64,000 bases of DNA, taken from the NCBI GenBank assembly GCA_034421955.1, contig DAOUJZ010000013.1:1-64000 (forward strand), given 5' to 3'. The notes below the pieces were generated by a model, which was not told where the DNA came from, did not search any database, and was given only the letters and a program-made list of their open reading frames with translations. This document shows, piece by piece, positions 24,476 to 33,403 of the stretch (positions within the stretch are counted from its first letter, which is position 1; the number at the start of each line of letters is the position of its first letter). A program made the position numbers and the translations under genes. The DNA comes from CATOSD01 sp034421955 (GTDB lineage: Bacteria; Chloroflexota; Dehalococcoidia; Lucifugimonadales; CATOSD01).

Positions 24476-25917
24476 GCGCCGCCGCCCGACTCCGCGCACC
24501 GGTCCTCAAGACGCTCGAGGACGCGGGCCTCGCGCGGGGCAGCCTGCTGGTCGTCGCCGTGTCGGGAGGACCGGACTCGCTCGCCCTGCTCCACGCGCTC
24601 CACTCCCTCGCACCCGAAACGGGGATTCGGCTGCACGGCGCCCACCTGGATCATGGTCTGCGCGGCGACGAGTCCGCCGCGGACGCCCGGTTCGCCGCCG
24701 CCGAGTTCCGTCGGCTCGGCCTGGCGGGCACGTGCGAGCGCGCCGACGTCCCTGCCTACCGCAGGGAGCGCAAGCTGTCGCTCGAGGAGGCCGCCCGCGA
24801 TGTTCGCTACGCCTTCCTCGCGCGAGTTGCCGAGCGGCAGGGCGCCGACGCCGTGGCCCTGGGACACACCGCCGATGACCAGGCCGAGACCGTGCTCATG
24901 CGCCTGCTGCGGGGCAGCGGCCTCGCGGGCTTGCGCGGCATGAGTCCGCTCAGCCACCGGGCTTCGGCCGATGGCGGCGTCACTCTGGTGCGGCCGCTTC
25001 TGAACGTGACCCGCGCCGAAGTGGCCGAGTTCTGCCGCGAGCTGGGTCTCGCCCCTCGCGATGACGCATCCAACGCCTCGACCGACATGCTCCGCAATCG
25101 CGTGCGGCTCGATCTGATCCCTCACCTCGAGACCTACAATCCGTCGGTCAGGCGCGCGCTGCTCCGGCTGGCGCGCTCGAGCGCGAGGGATCTGGCCTTC
25201 CTCGAGGACCAGGTGGACGCCGCTATGTCCACCCTGGCGTCGCGGACCGACGAAGGCGTAGCGATCGACCGCGACGCCTTCACCCGGCTGCACCCCGCCA
25301 TTCAGTCGCACGCGCTTCGCCGCGCGTTCGCAATGTGTCGGGGAAGCGCTCGCGACCTGGGCCAGTACCACTTGCACGAGATGACGAGGCTCATTCGTGG
25401 ACGGGCGGGAACGTCGCTGGACCTGCCGGGCGGCGTGCGCTTCCTGGTGGAATACGAGCGCGCCCTGCTCTCGCGCGGTTCGTGCGACGCCTGCCCGCTG
25501 CCGCCGCTCGACGGCTGCCACGGCCTCGCGATCCCCGGCGAGTCGCGGGTCGGGCCGTGGACCGTGACCGCGCGGCTCGTGGAGCGAAGCGCCCCGCCCG
25601 ACGCGGCACAGCCTCGCAATCTCGCCGACGGCCCGCCCTTCGCCGCAAGACTCGACGCCGCGAGCGTCGGCTCGTCCGCCTGGATCCGCGCGCGTCTGGC
25701 CGGCGAGCGATTCCAGCCATTGGGAATGTCCCGCACCAAAAAGCTTCAGGACTTCATGGTCGACGAGAAGATTCCCCGGCAATGGCGCGACCGGGTGCCC
25801 CTGCTGGTCACGCCGCGCGGTGTCGCCTGGGTGGTCGGATGCCGCGTCGCGGAGTGGTCCGGGGTGGGGCAGGGCAATGCGCCTCAGCTTGAGGTGCGCG
25901 TCGAGCCGCGCAAGTGA
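24472..25917 (+). CDS. tilS: tRNA(Ile)-lysidine synthase
   Basis: 481 residues from the GTG that overlaps the previous stop. TilS converts C34 of tRNA-Ile(CAU) to lysidine, allowing AUA decoding. The PP-loop SGGPDSLAL is at 31-39; HLDHGLRGDES, LGHTADDQAETVLMRLLRG and the substrate-binding C-terminal domain (FQPLGMSRTKKLQDFMVDEKIPR) are all present. This is the full-length form with the C-terminal TilS domain. Confidence 0.96.
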   Translation: MSAAARLRAPVLKTLEDAGLARGSLLVVAVSGGPDSLALLHALHSLAPETGIRLHGAHLDHGLRGDESAADARFAAAEFRRLGLAGTCERADVPAYRRERKLSLEEAARDVRYAFLARVAERQGADAVALGHTADDQAETVLMRLLRGSGLAGLRGMSPLSHRASADGGVTLVRPLLNVTRAEVAEFCRELGLAPRDDASNASTDMLRNRVRLDLIPHLETYNPSVRRALLRLARSSARDLAFLEDQVDAAMSTLASRTDEGVAIDRDAFTRLHPAIQSHALRRAFAMCRGSARDLGQYHLHEMTRLIRGRAGTSLDLPGGVRFLVEYERALLSRGSCDACPLPPLDGCHGLAIPGESRVGPWTVTARLVERSAPPDAAQPRNLADGPPFAARLDAASVGSSAWIRARLAGERFQPLGMSRTKKLQDFMVDEKIPRQWRDRVPLLVTPRGVAWVVGCRVAEWSGVGQGNAPQLEVRVEPRK

Positions 25918-25947
25918 CGCGCGCCGGATGGCCGGCGCCGTGCCGCT

Positions 25948-26946
25948 TCAGATGACACGGTTGAGACGGGCGTTGTTGGTCTGTCCGGGGATGCGGCCCC
26001 GTTTGGCCATCGGACGGCCTTCGACCTCGTGAATGTCTGCCGTGAAGCTGTTCGGAGGCGCGGCGGCGATGTACTCTCCCACCGCGAAGCCGTGAACGGG
26101 CGCTCCGGCAGTCACGAACTCACGTATCTTTTCCGCCGTAAACCCACCGCTCACGTATATCTCCACGTGGCGGTGGTCGGCCTGGTCCAGCCGTGCCCTC
26201 ACCTCGCGCACGAACTCGACGCCGATGCCGCCCCGCTCCTTCGCCGTGTCAATCATGATGCCTCTTAGCCTGTCCTTCAGCACACCCGCTACCCGTATCG
26301 CTTCCTCCGCCTCGTCGCGAAAGGTGTCCACCAGCGCGATGCGCGGAATCTCGGACGGCATGCGCTGGTCGAAGGCCTCTATGGCCGACAGAGTGTCCCC
26401 CGTCAGCAGCGGGAGCACGTGCGGCATTGTGCCCGATGGCGTTACCCTGGCCAGCCTGCCTCCCTGCATGGTCGAACACGACACGCAACCTCCGGTAACC
26501 GCGGAGTAGTCCAGCACGGCGGCAACGTTCGGGTGCAGGTGCCTCGCTCCCATGGCCAGCACCGGCAACCCATCCGCCGCGTTCACGCACTCGCGGGCGG
26601 CGGTTGCCCAGCCGCTGCAAGAGGCGAGCGTACCGCACAGCGCCGTCTCGTACAGCCCGAACGTGCTGTACGGCGCGTTTATGCGGAGCGCGACCTCCCT
26701 GGCTTCCATGTCCTCGCCCTCTTCCAGCGCCCACACCTCCACGCCCGCCTCGGGCAGCACCTTCTGCAGCAGCGAACGCACCTCGCTCAGACCGCAGAAG
26801 ATGCCCGCCCGGCTGGCCCAAAACTCCATGCTGACGTGGGGATTTATCCCCTCGGCCCGAAGTATGGAGAGTGTGCGGTGCAGGAACACGTCGGCCGTGT
26901 CGCCGACCAGTATCGAGGGCCTTATTTCGAAGTCGGGGCTAACCAT
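25948..26946 (-). CDS. Nicotinate phosphoribosyltransferase-like enzyme
   Basis: 332 residues, shorter than Escherichia PncB (400). The fold and motifs (YSTFGLYETALCGTLAS, GARHLHPNVAAVLDYSAVTGG, ALVDTFRDEAEEAIRVA, IYVSGGFTAEKI) match the compact nicotinate phosphoribosyltransferase-like family found in archaea and some bacteria. It would convert nicotinate and PRPP to NaMN. A nicotinamidase gene lies immediately upstream on the same strand, which supports a role in NAD salvage. Exact substrate is inferred. Confidence 0.85.
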   Translation of the reverse strand: MVSPDFEIRPSILVGDTADVFLHRTLSILRAEGINPHVSMEFWASRAGIFCGLSEVRSLLQKVLPEAGVEVWALEEGEDMEAREVALRINAPYSTFGLYETALCGTLASCSGWATAARECVNAADGLPVLAMGARHLHPNVAAVLDYSAVTGGCVSCSTMQGGRLARVTPSGTMPHVLPLLTGDTLSAIEAFDQRMPSEIPRIALVDTFRDEAEEAIRVAGVLKDRLRGIMIDTAKERGGIGVEFVREVRARLDQADHRHVEIYVSGGFTAEKIREFVTAGAPVHGFAVGEYIAAAPPNSFTADIHEVEGRPMAKRGRIPGQTNNARLNRVI

Positions 26947-27005
26947 CTGCCGTTTGCTCCGTCAGTCTGTTGCGGGGCGGTCGCACGGTTGGAAGGGGAT
27001 GGACG

Positions 27006-27539
27006 CTAGGCGGCCGGCTCGGGCCGGGTCACGGTCGCGCCCAGTATCTTCTCCATGTGGTCCAGGGCGTATGCGTGGGCCGAAGGATCGAAGCTGGCAA
27101 CGCAGTCGGCCCGCACTTCCACCGTGTAGTCGCGGTTGCGCGCATCCGACGCGGTGTGCATGACGCAGATGTCGGTGCAAACGCCGCAGATGATGATCTT
27201 TCCCGGCGCCAACTCGGCGAGCCGCCGTTCCAGGTCCGTCTCGAAAAACGCGCTGTACCGGCGCTTCGGGATGATGACGCCCTCGTAGCCCGCCAGCTCG
27301 CCGATGACTTCGGCCTCTTCTGTGCCCTTCACGCAGTGCACTGGGAACATCTCGAACTCAAGATCGTCGGGGTCGTGATTGTCGCATATGAAGAACACCG
27401 ACGAGCCTCGGGCCAGCTCTTCCTCTATGAGCCTGCGCACGCGCGGCACTATCTCCCGCGCCTCGTCGCCGCAGTACAGGTTGTGGCCCGGCTCCATAAA
27501 GCCTACCACCATATCCACCACAAGCAAGGCGTTGCTCAT
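27006..27539 (-). CDS. Nicotinamidase-like isochorismatase-family hydrolase
   Basis: 177 residues from the second of two adjacent ATGs, with AGGTG 5 bp upstream. Expected catalytic triad: D9 (LVVDMV), K92 (IIPKRRYSAFF) and C125 (CTDIC). Metal-ligand-type residues occur around DNHDPDD. Family members deamidate nicotinamide or hydrolyse related amides. The following gene encodes a nicotinate phosphoribosyltransferase, so a PncA role is the best reading. It is the first gene of a leftward pair with its own promoter. Confidence 0.88.
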   Translation of the reverse strand: MSNALLVVDMVVGFMEPGHNLYCGDEAREIVPRVRRLIEEELARGSSVFFICDNHDPDDLEFEMFPVHCVKGTEEAEVIGELAGYEGVIIPKRRYSAFFETDLERRLAELAPGKIIICGVCTDICVMHTASDARNRDYTVEVRADCVASFDPSAHAYALDHMEKILGATVTRPEPAA

Positions 27540-27624
27540 CATGTCACCTGCCCCGGAACGTACTCTCGAAGTCAGCCGGGAGCGCCGCTCCACTCGGACC
27601 GCGCCCCAAGCTCATACACCCCCA

Positions 27625-27653
27625 AATATACCTATGGCCAAGTACAATCGCAA
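27625..27653 (-). promoter_or_regulatory. Promoter of the nicotinamidase/NAPRTase pair
   Basis: Read leftward: TTGCGA (27653-27648), a 17-bp spacer and TATATT (27630-27625), about 85 bp upstream of the nicotinamidase start. Confidence 0.6.
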
Positions 27654-27703
27654 CCCGTGCCCAGCGGGCCGCGCCGTCTCCGCGCGCAGGCCTCGCCGAT
27701 ACT

Positions 27704-28477
27704 TCAACAGCCCCCGTCACGAGCCGCCGCGCCACCCCGCGCGGCGAGCGCTCGGCTCGCGCGGCGCAGCCCGCCGAACCGCAGCCGCAGCAGACCCCGC
27801 AGGTCGCCCAGCGCCGTGCCGATTATCTTGACCCGCGTATCGGGGTCGTCCGTCCACGTAACGGGGCACTCCTTTATCCGGTAGCCGTTCTTGTCCGCCA
27901 GGATCAGCAACTCGGAGTCGAAGAACCATCCCAGGTCCTCGACCAGCGGCAGCACCTCCTGCACCACTCGGCGGCTTGCGACCTTGAACCCGCACTGCGC
28001 GTCCGCGAAGCTGGTGAAGAACATGCTCCGGAACAGCAGGCTGTAGCACCGCGAGATGATTTCCCGCTTCAGAGGACGGTCCACCACCACCGCGCCCGGC
28101 CTGAGCCTCGACGCAATAGCCAGGTCGTACTCCTCCTCGCCCACCGCGCGCGCCAGTACAGGCAGCGCCGAAAGGTCGGTCGACAGGTCCACGTCCATGT
28201 AGCCCACCATGTCCGCGCCGCTGCGAGACCATGCGTGGTGCAGCGCGCGCCCGCGCCCTCGCCGCTCCAGCCGCTCCCCCGCTGTCCGTGGAAACTCCCG
28301 CGCCAACCGCTCGATCACCCGCGGCGTGGAGTCGGTGGAGCCGTTGTCCGCGATGACGATGCGCCAGTCGTAGCCCGCCATCTCGCGCGACATGAAGCCG
28401 TGCAGTTTTGCGACGCTGTCGGGCAGCGCCCGCTCCTCGTTGAGCACGGGGATTACGACGTCGAGCGTGGTGGTCAT
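27704..28477 (-). CDS. Family 2 glycosyltransferase (dolichol-phosphate sugar transferase-like)
   Basis: 257 residues. The GT-A fold motifs are VVIPVLNEE near the N-terminus, IADNGSTDSTP, and the metal-binding DVDLS; the later DAQCGFKVASR segment is typical of DPM1/GT81-like polyprenyl-phosphate sugar transferases. No membrane helices follow, so it is probably a soluble or peripheral enzyme for lipid-linked sugar synthesis. It is 45 bp downstream of purH, likely by chance co-transcription. The GC-rich C-terminal tail (ARGGAAARDGG) is low complexity. Confidence 0.88.
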   Translation of the reverse strand: MTTTLDVVIPVLNEERALPDSVAKLHGFMSREMAGYDWRIVIADNGSTDSTPRVIERLAREFPRTAGERLERRGRGRALHHAWSRSGADMVGYMDVDLSTDLSALPVLARAVGEEEYDLAIASRLRPGAVVVDRPLKREIISRCYSLLFRSMFFTSFADAQCGFKVASRRVVQEVLPLVEDLGWFFDSELLILADKNGYRIKECPVTWTDDPDTRVKIIGTALGDLRGLLRLRFGGLRRASRALAARGGAAARDGGC

Positions 28478-28522
28478 GACTGAGGGGACCGAAGTTTCGC
28501 GGCTGTGGCGTCCATTGCTGGC

Positions 28523-30043
28523 CTAGTGCCTGAAGTGGCGCACTCCCGTGAACACCATCGCCATGCCCGCCTCGTCCGCCGTTTCGATCACCTCCTCGTC
28601 GCGTATGGAGCCTCCCGGCTGCGCCACCGCGGTCACGCCGCCCTCCGCGGCCATCGCCACGTTGTCGGCGAACGGGAAGAAGGCGTCCGACGCCAGCACG
28701 CTGCCCCTGGCGCTCTCCCCCGCGATGCGGAGCGACAGGTGCACGCTCACCACACGGTTGGGCTGTCCGGCGCCCATGCCCAGAAGCGCGCCGTCCTTCG
28801 CCAGCACGATGGTGTTCGACTTGATGTGCTTGGCTGCCTTCCACGCGAAGGCCAGGTCCTCGAGCTCGGTCTCTGTGGGAGCGCGCTGGGTGACCGTCTT
28901 CCATGCCGAAGCGTCCTCTTCAATGGCGTCCGCCGTCTGTAGCAGCGCGCCGCCCGACACCGGGCGCACGTCCACCGCCGCCGGCCCCGATCCGCCGGGC
29001 ACGCGCAGCACGCGCAGGTTGCGCCTTCTACGCAGCCGCTCCAGCGCCGCCGGCTCGTAGTCCGGCGCCACCACTATCTCGTAGAACACGCCCCGCATCG
29101 CCCGCGCCGTGGCCTCCGTCACGGTACGGTTGAACCCCACTATGCCGCCGTAGGCCGAGACCGCATCGCCCTCGAACGCCCTGGCGTACGCGGTCGGTTG
29201 GTCCTCGTGCACCGCCAGGCCGCATGGGTTGCTGTGCTTCACCACCACCGCGGCGGACGCGTCGAAGTCGGACACCACGCGCCACGCGGCGTCGGCGTCC
29301 AGGATGTTGTTGAATGAGAGCTCGCGCCCGTGCAGTTGCTCCGCCCTGGCTATGCCGCCCGCCGACAGCGGGTCGGCGTACAGCGCGCCCTGCTGGTGCG
29401 GGTTCTCTCCGTAGCGGAGGTCGTACAGCTTGGAATAGCCCAGCGTCGTCTCGCGCGGAAAGTCCGCGGCCCCGTCCGCCAGGTAGCGGGCCGCCGCCGT
29501 GTCGTAATGCGCGACGTGCTGGAATGCCTTGCGGGCCAGCCGCCGCCGCTCGTCCAGGCCCGGCCCGCCGCCGGACGACAGGCGCTCGCCAACCCAGCCG
29601 TAGTCCTCGGGATCGACCACCACCACCACGTGCGGGAAGTTCTTCGCCGCCGCCCGAATCATCGCCGGACCGCCGATGTCGATGTTCTCCAGCGCGTCCA
29701 CCAGCGTCGCGTCGGACTGGGACACCGTGTCCACGAACGGGTACAGGTTGTTTACCACCACGTCGATGGCGCTGATACCGTGCTCCTCCAGCTCGTCTTG
29801 GTGCCCCGGCAGGTCGCGGCGCGCCAGGATGCCCCCGTGCACGGCCGGATGCAGCGTCTTCACGCGCCCGTCCAGTATCTCCGGGAACCGGGTCACGTCC
29901 GACACCTGCTTCACCCGGATGCCGGCGTCGGCGAGCGTCCGGTAGGTGCCGCCCGTGCTAATCTGCTCGAAGCCGGCGTCCTCCAGTGTGCGGGCGAACT
30001 CTACCAACCCCGTCTTGTCGTAAACGCTGAGCAGCGATCTCAA
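28523..30043 (-). CDS. purH: Bifunctional AICAR formyltransferase/IMP cyclohydrolase
   Basis: 506 residues, full length. The N-terminal MGS-like cyclohydrolase domain (about 1-195: LLSVYDKTGLVEFARTLE, STGGTYRTL, HPAVHGGILARR) and the C-terminal formyltransferase (LRYGENPHQQGALY, VKHSNPCGLAV, KSNTIVLAKDG, FFPFADNV) are complete. It catalyses the last two steps to IMP. TTG start at 30043 with GGAGAGA upstream. It follows purM on the same strand. Confidence 0.97.
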   Translation of the reverse strand: MRSLLSVYDKTGLVEFARTLEDAGFEQISTGGTYRTLADAGIRVKQVSDVTRFPEILDGRVKTLHPAVHGGILARRDLPGHQDELEEHGISAIDVVVNNLYPFVDTVSQSDATLVDALENIDIGGPAMIRAAAKNFPHVVVVVDPEDYGWVGERLSSGGGPGLDERRRLARKAFQHVAHYDTAAARYLADGAADFPRETTLGYSKLYDLRYGENPHQQGALYADPLSAGGIARAEQLHGRELSFNNILDADAAWRVVSDFDASAAVVVKHSNPCGLAVHEDQPTAYARAFEGDAVSAYGGIVGFNRTVTEATARAMRGVFYEIVVAPDYEPAALERLRRRRNLRVLRVPGGSGPAAVDVRPVSGGALLQTADAIEEDASAWKTVTQRAPTETELEDLAFAWKAAKHIKSNTIVLAKDGALLGMGAGQPNRVVSVHLSLRIAGESARGSVLASDAFFPFADNVAMAAEGGVTAVAQPGGSIRDEEVIETADEAGMAMVFTGVRHFRH

Positions 30044-30130
30044 GTCATCTCTCCAGTCGTGGGTACGTTTTGGTCATCCGGAACGGCAGCCGAGCCGTCC
30101 CCCTTCATCGGTGTAAACGTCTGGGCCGGG

Positions 30131-31147
30131 CTAGTCGAACACCACGCGCCCCCGCCCGTCGTCGCGCGCCACGCTGCCAATCGGCACCGCGCCCGGCGCC
30201 AGCGCGGTCACCTCTGCCGCACGCGACCGCTCGCACACGAGCACCATGCCGATACCCATGTTGAAGACGCGGAACATCTCCGCGTCGTCGATCTCGCACA
30301 TCTGGCGCAGCACCCCGAAGACGGGCGGTGCCGTCCACGCCGAACGGTCGATGCGCGCCGCCAGCCCATCCGGCAGCGCGCGCGGCACGTTCTCCTCCAG
30401 CCCGCCGCCGGTGATGTGCGCCGCGGCCCTTATGTGCGGCAGCGCGCGGCTCACGACGGGGTAGTAGGGTAGGTGCGGTGCCAACAGTGCGTCGCCCAGC
30501 GTTCCTCCCAGCTCCAGGTAGTGCTCCCACAGCGGAGCGGGGTCGTCGTCCAGACCCAGCGCGTAGCGCACCAGCGAGTAGCCGTTCGTGTGCAGCCCGT
30601 TGGACGGCAGCCCCATCAGCACGTCGCCCTCGCGCACGCTGCCGGCGTCCAGCATCTCGCGCCTCTCGACCGCTCCCACCACGAAGCCGGCCACGTCGAA
30701 CTCGCCGTCGGCGTACATACCGGGCATCTGCGCCGTCTCGCCCCCTATCAGGGCGCAGCCGTTGCGTTCGCAGGCGCGCGCCATGCCCTCCACCAGTTCC
30801 TCCACCACGCCGGGGCGCAGCTCGTCCAGCGCCAGGTAGTCCAGGAAGAACAGGGGCTTCGCGCCGGTGACGATGACGTCGTTCACGCACGCATTCACCA
30901 CGTCCTCGCCGATAACTCCGTAGCGTTCCATGGCTATGGCCAGCTTGAGCTTGGTGCCCACGCCGTCGGTGCTCGAAACCAGCACCGGTTCGTCGTAGCC
31001 TGGGAGCTGGTACAGCGCGCCGAATCCGCCGACTCCGCCCAGCACCCGCGGTCCGTGCGTGCGCGCCGCGATGGCGCCGATGCGAGTCTTGACGTCCTGT
31101 GCGGCGTCGAGATCAACCCCGGCGGCCGTATAGGTTCTGTCGTGCAT
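30131..31147 (-). CDS. purM: Phosphoribosylformylglycinamidine cyclo-ligase
   Basis: 338 residues. It closes the imidazole ring, making AIR from FGAM with ATP. Motifs: YTAAGVDLDAAQ, the glycine-rich GVGGFGALYQL, STDGVGTKLKLA, GGETAQMPGMY and the C-terminal GGGLEENVPRAL. Start ATG 31147. purH begins about 88 bp downstream on the same strand. Confidence 0.97.
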   Translation of the reverse strand: MHDRTYTAAGVDLDAAQDVKTRIGAIAARTHGPRVLGGVGGFGALYQLPGYDEPVLVSSTDGVGTKLKLAIAMERYGVIGEDVVNACVNDVIVTGAKPLFFLDYLALDELRPGVVEELVEGMARACERNGCALIGGETAQMPGMYADGEFDVAGFVVGAVERREMLDAGSVREGDVLMGLPSNGLHTNGYSLVRYALGLDDDPAPLWEHYLELGGTLGDALLAPHLPYYPVVSRALPHIRAAAHITGGGLEENVPRALPDGLAARIDRSAWTAPPVFGVLRQMCEIDDAEMFRVFNMGIGMVLVCERSRAAEVTALAPGAVPIGSVARDDGRGRVVFD

Positions 31148-31217
31148 GGTGGTCTTGACTTAATCCGGCGGAGTCCTCAGCAGGTTCTCAGGCGCGCCCG
31201 CTTCATTCATTGCTATG

Positions 31218-31226
31218 TGATATGCT
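31218..31226 (+). promoter_or_regulatory. Extended -10 promoter at a small membrane-protein gene
   Basis: TGATATGCT is an extended -10 element whose predicted transcription start coincides with the ATG at 31233, so the mRNA may be leaderless. Confidence 0.4.
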
Positions 31227-31232
31227 GTTGGC

Positions 31233-31475
31233 ATGGCGCGACTGCTGAGAGGCCGAATCGCAACTATCTTGGGCTGGTTTGTCTTTGGAACCAGCACGGC
31301 AGCTTTGATCTACTTGGCACTGTTCATTGACTCCGCGTCACGAGCAGTCCTGGATACTCTTCTATTTGCCATGACATTTGTAATCAGCGCGGGATTGTTC
31401 ATAATCGCCGCACAGACCTACAATCACTACATCCGGGACAGGGAACGGCAAGAGCGAGGAGGCGATGAGGAATGA
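31233..31475 (+). CDS. Small two-helix membrane protein
   Basis: 80 residues with two hydrophobic segments (about 9-31, ILGWFVFGTSTAALIYLALF, and about 42-60, FAMTFVISAGLFIIAAQ) and a charged C-terminal tail (RDRERQERGGDEE). No family is recognised. It is set between divergent purM and convergent purF genes and is followed by an even smaller membrane peptide whose start overlaps its stop (ATGA), indicating translational coupling. Confidence 0.6.
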   Translation: MARLLRGRIATILGWFVFGTSTAALIYLALFIDSASRAVLDTLLFAMTFVISAGLFIIAAQTYNHYIRDRERQERGGDEE

Positions 31476-31588
31476 TTTATCTCGCCGCGTTGGCCGTATT
31501 TGCAATTGGCGTCTCCACCTTGTACCTCGTGTGGCACTACCTCGCGCCTTTGAGGGAACCCCGCTCTGAGAAGCGCGAACGGAACTGA
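31472..31588 (+). CDS. 38-residue membrane peptide
   Basis: ATG at 31472 overlaps the previous stop and has GCGAGGAGG upstream. The product starts with a single hydrophobic helix (IYLAALAVFAIGVSTLYLVW) and ends in a charged tail rich in Arg, Glu and Lys. Good ribosome binding site, coupling and a clean helix argue that it is real; a partner role for the 80-residue protein is inferred. Confidence 0.55.
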   Translation: MIYLAALAVFAIGVSTLYLVWHYLAPLREPRSEKRERN

Positions 31589-31609
31589 TGGCGCGCTGCC
31601 GTTTCCGCC

Positions 31610-33022
31610 TCACACCACCTCGAGGGCCAGCTTGTCCATCTCGAGCTGCACCGGAATGGGATACTCCCCGGTGAAACACGCCATGCAGAACTTGCTACGC
31701 GCCATGCCTATCGCCCGCAGCAACCCCTCGTGGCTCAGGAAGCCCAGGGAGTCGGCGCCGACATAGTCGCGAATCTCCGGCACACTCTTGCTCGACGCGA
31801 TGAGCTCGCGCCGGGTGGCCATGTCCACGCCGTAGTGGCACGGCCACATGATCGGCGGCGCGCAGATGCGCAGGTGCACCTCGGCCGCCCCGCGTTTCTG
31901 CAGCAGGCTCACCACGTGCGGCGTGGTCGTGCCGCGCACAATGCTGTCGTCCACCACCACCAGCCGCTTGCCCGCGATCAGGTCGGGCAGGGGATTCAGC
32001 TTCCGGCGCACTCCCAAATCCCGCTGGCGCTGGTCCGGCAGTATGAAGGTGCGCCCCGCGTAGCGGTTCTTCACCAGCCCCTCGCCGTAGGGTATGCCCG
32101 ACTCCCGGGCGTATCCGACGGCCGCGGCAGTGGCCGAATCCGGCACGCCGATAACCATGTCCGCGTCCACGGGGTGCTCCCTGGCCAGCTCCGCCCCCAT
32201 CGCCTGGCGGCTGCTGTAGACCAGGCTGCCGTTCAGGTAGCTGTCCGGGCGGGCGAAGTAGATGTGCTCGAACACGCACATCGCGGAGGTCGGCTCCGGC
32301 GTCCGCCGGTAGATGGTTCTCAGCCCGGACTCGTCCACCATCACCGCCTCGCCCGGCTCGATCTCGCGCACGAACTCCGCCCCCACGTGGTCGAGCGCGC
32401 ACGTCTCCGACGCGATCACCCAGCCGTCCTCCAGCCGACCGATGCACAGCGGTCGCACTCCCATCGGATCGCGAATGCCCAGCAGCGTGTCCTTGGTCAT
32501 AACCGCGAGCGAGTACGCCCCCCGTAGCCGGCGCATGGCGTAGGCCACCCGCTTATCCCACGACACCTCCGGCGCCATCGCCAGCATCTGGGCCACTACC
32601 TCCGAGTCGCTGGTCGAGGTGAATCGGCAGCCCGCCTCCGCCAGCTCGTCCCTCAGCTCCAGCGCGTTGATGACGTTCCCGTTGTGCGCCAGCGCGAGCT
32701 CCACGCCCGTACCCCTGGCTATGTTGGGCTGGGCGTTGCAGATACGGCTCGAACCCGTCGTGGAGTAGCGGGTGTGTCCGATGGCGACGAATCCGGGCAG
32801 GTCCGCGACCTCGTCCTCGTGGAACGCCTGGCCCACCAGGCCCATGGAGGTGCGAACACGGATCCGCTTCCCGTCGCCCGAGGCGATGCCCACGCTCTCC
32901 TGGCCCCTGTGCTGAAGCGCGTGCAGACCGAAGAAGGCTACGCGGGCCACGTCGTCGCTGCGCGAGTACACGCCCACGACGCCGCACGCTTCGCGCGCGT
33001 GGTCGCCTCTCTCGTTCTCCAC
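31610..33022 (-). CDS. purF: Amidophosphoribosyltransferase
   Basis: 470 residues from a GTG at 33022. PurF makes phosphoribosylamine from PRPP and glutamine, the committed purine step. The catalytic Cys is residue 13 (EACGVVGV) after a 12-residue propeptide, as in Bacillus-type PurF that is self-processed. GLHALQHRGQES, GHTRYSTTGSS and the PRPP loop VDDSIVRGTTTP are present. No convincing ribosome binding site precedes the GTG, and an in-frame ATG at 33184 would add an unlikely 54-residue leader. Cysteine ligands for a 4Fe-4S cluster occur near the C-terminus. Confidence 0.95.
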   Translation of the reverse strand: MENERGDHAREACGVVGVYSRSDDVARVAFFGLHALQHRGQESVGIASGDGKRIRVRTSMGLVGQAFHEDEVADLPGFVAIGHTRYSTTGSSRICNAQPNIARGTGVELALAHNGNVINALELRDELAEAGCRFTSTSDSEVVAQMLAMAPEVSWDKRVAYAMRRLRGAYSLAVMTKDTLLGIRDPMGVRPLCIGRLEDGWVIASETCALDHVGAEFVREIEPGEAVMVDESGLRTIYRRTPEPTSAMCVFEHIYFARPDSYLNGSLVYSSRQAMGAELAREHPVDADMVIGVPDSATAAAVGYARESGIPYGEGLVKNRYAGRTFILPDQRQRDLGVRRKLNPLPDLIAGKRLVVVDDSIVRGTTTPHVVSLLQKRGAAEVHLRICAPPIMWPCHYGVDMATRRELIASSKSVPEIRDYVGADSLGFLSHEGLLRAIGMARSKFCMACFTGEYPIPVQLEMDKLALEVV

Positions 33023-33403
33023 TGACTCTGGCGTAGGCTGAGAGTTCCGCTGGCAGGCCGCCGTGACACTCACCTCGCTAACCGAATCGGGCAGCCCCGA
33101 TTGTAAGGGCAGAGGTTGGCGGCGCGCAAGTGCCAAGTCCTGCCGGAAGCCGCAACGTGGCAGTCTCCAACCCAATTTCGCCATTTTGCGGGAAAGGCAC
33201 ACATGATACGGCCCCTTATACGCAATAGTTACAGTAATATTACGCACATCCTGGTTATAATGGCGTGAACAGCGACCGCTTGAGGTGGACGATGGCAAGC
33301 GGTGACGCTGTGGGACCAGGAGCCCCATTGTTCACCGTACCCGAAGGATACGGTGGTCATCTATTCCATCTATCAAACACTACAGTGATCGATTGGTTCG
33401 TCA
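33023..33403. other. Gap between purF and the surface-protein gene
   Basis: The stretch becomes markedly AT-richer from about 33180. It contains a TATAAT at 33256-33261 that could drive the rightward gene. An open frame from GTG 33265 (72 codons) overlaps the next gene and resembles nothing, so it is not called. Promoters for the leftward purF must also lie here but none is convincing. Confidence 0.5.
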
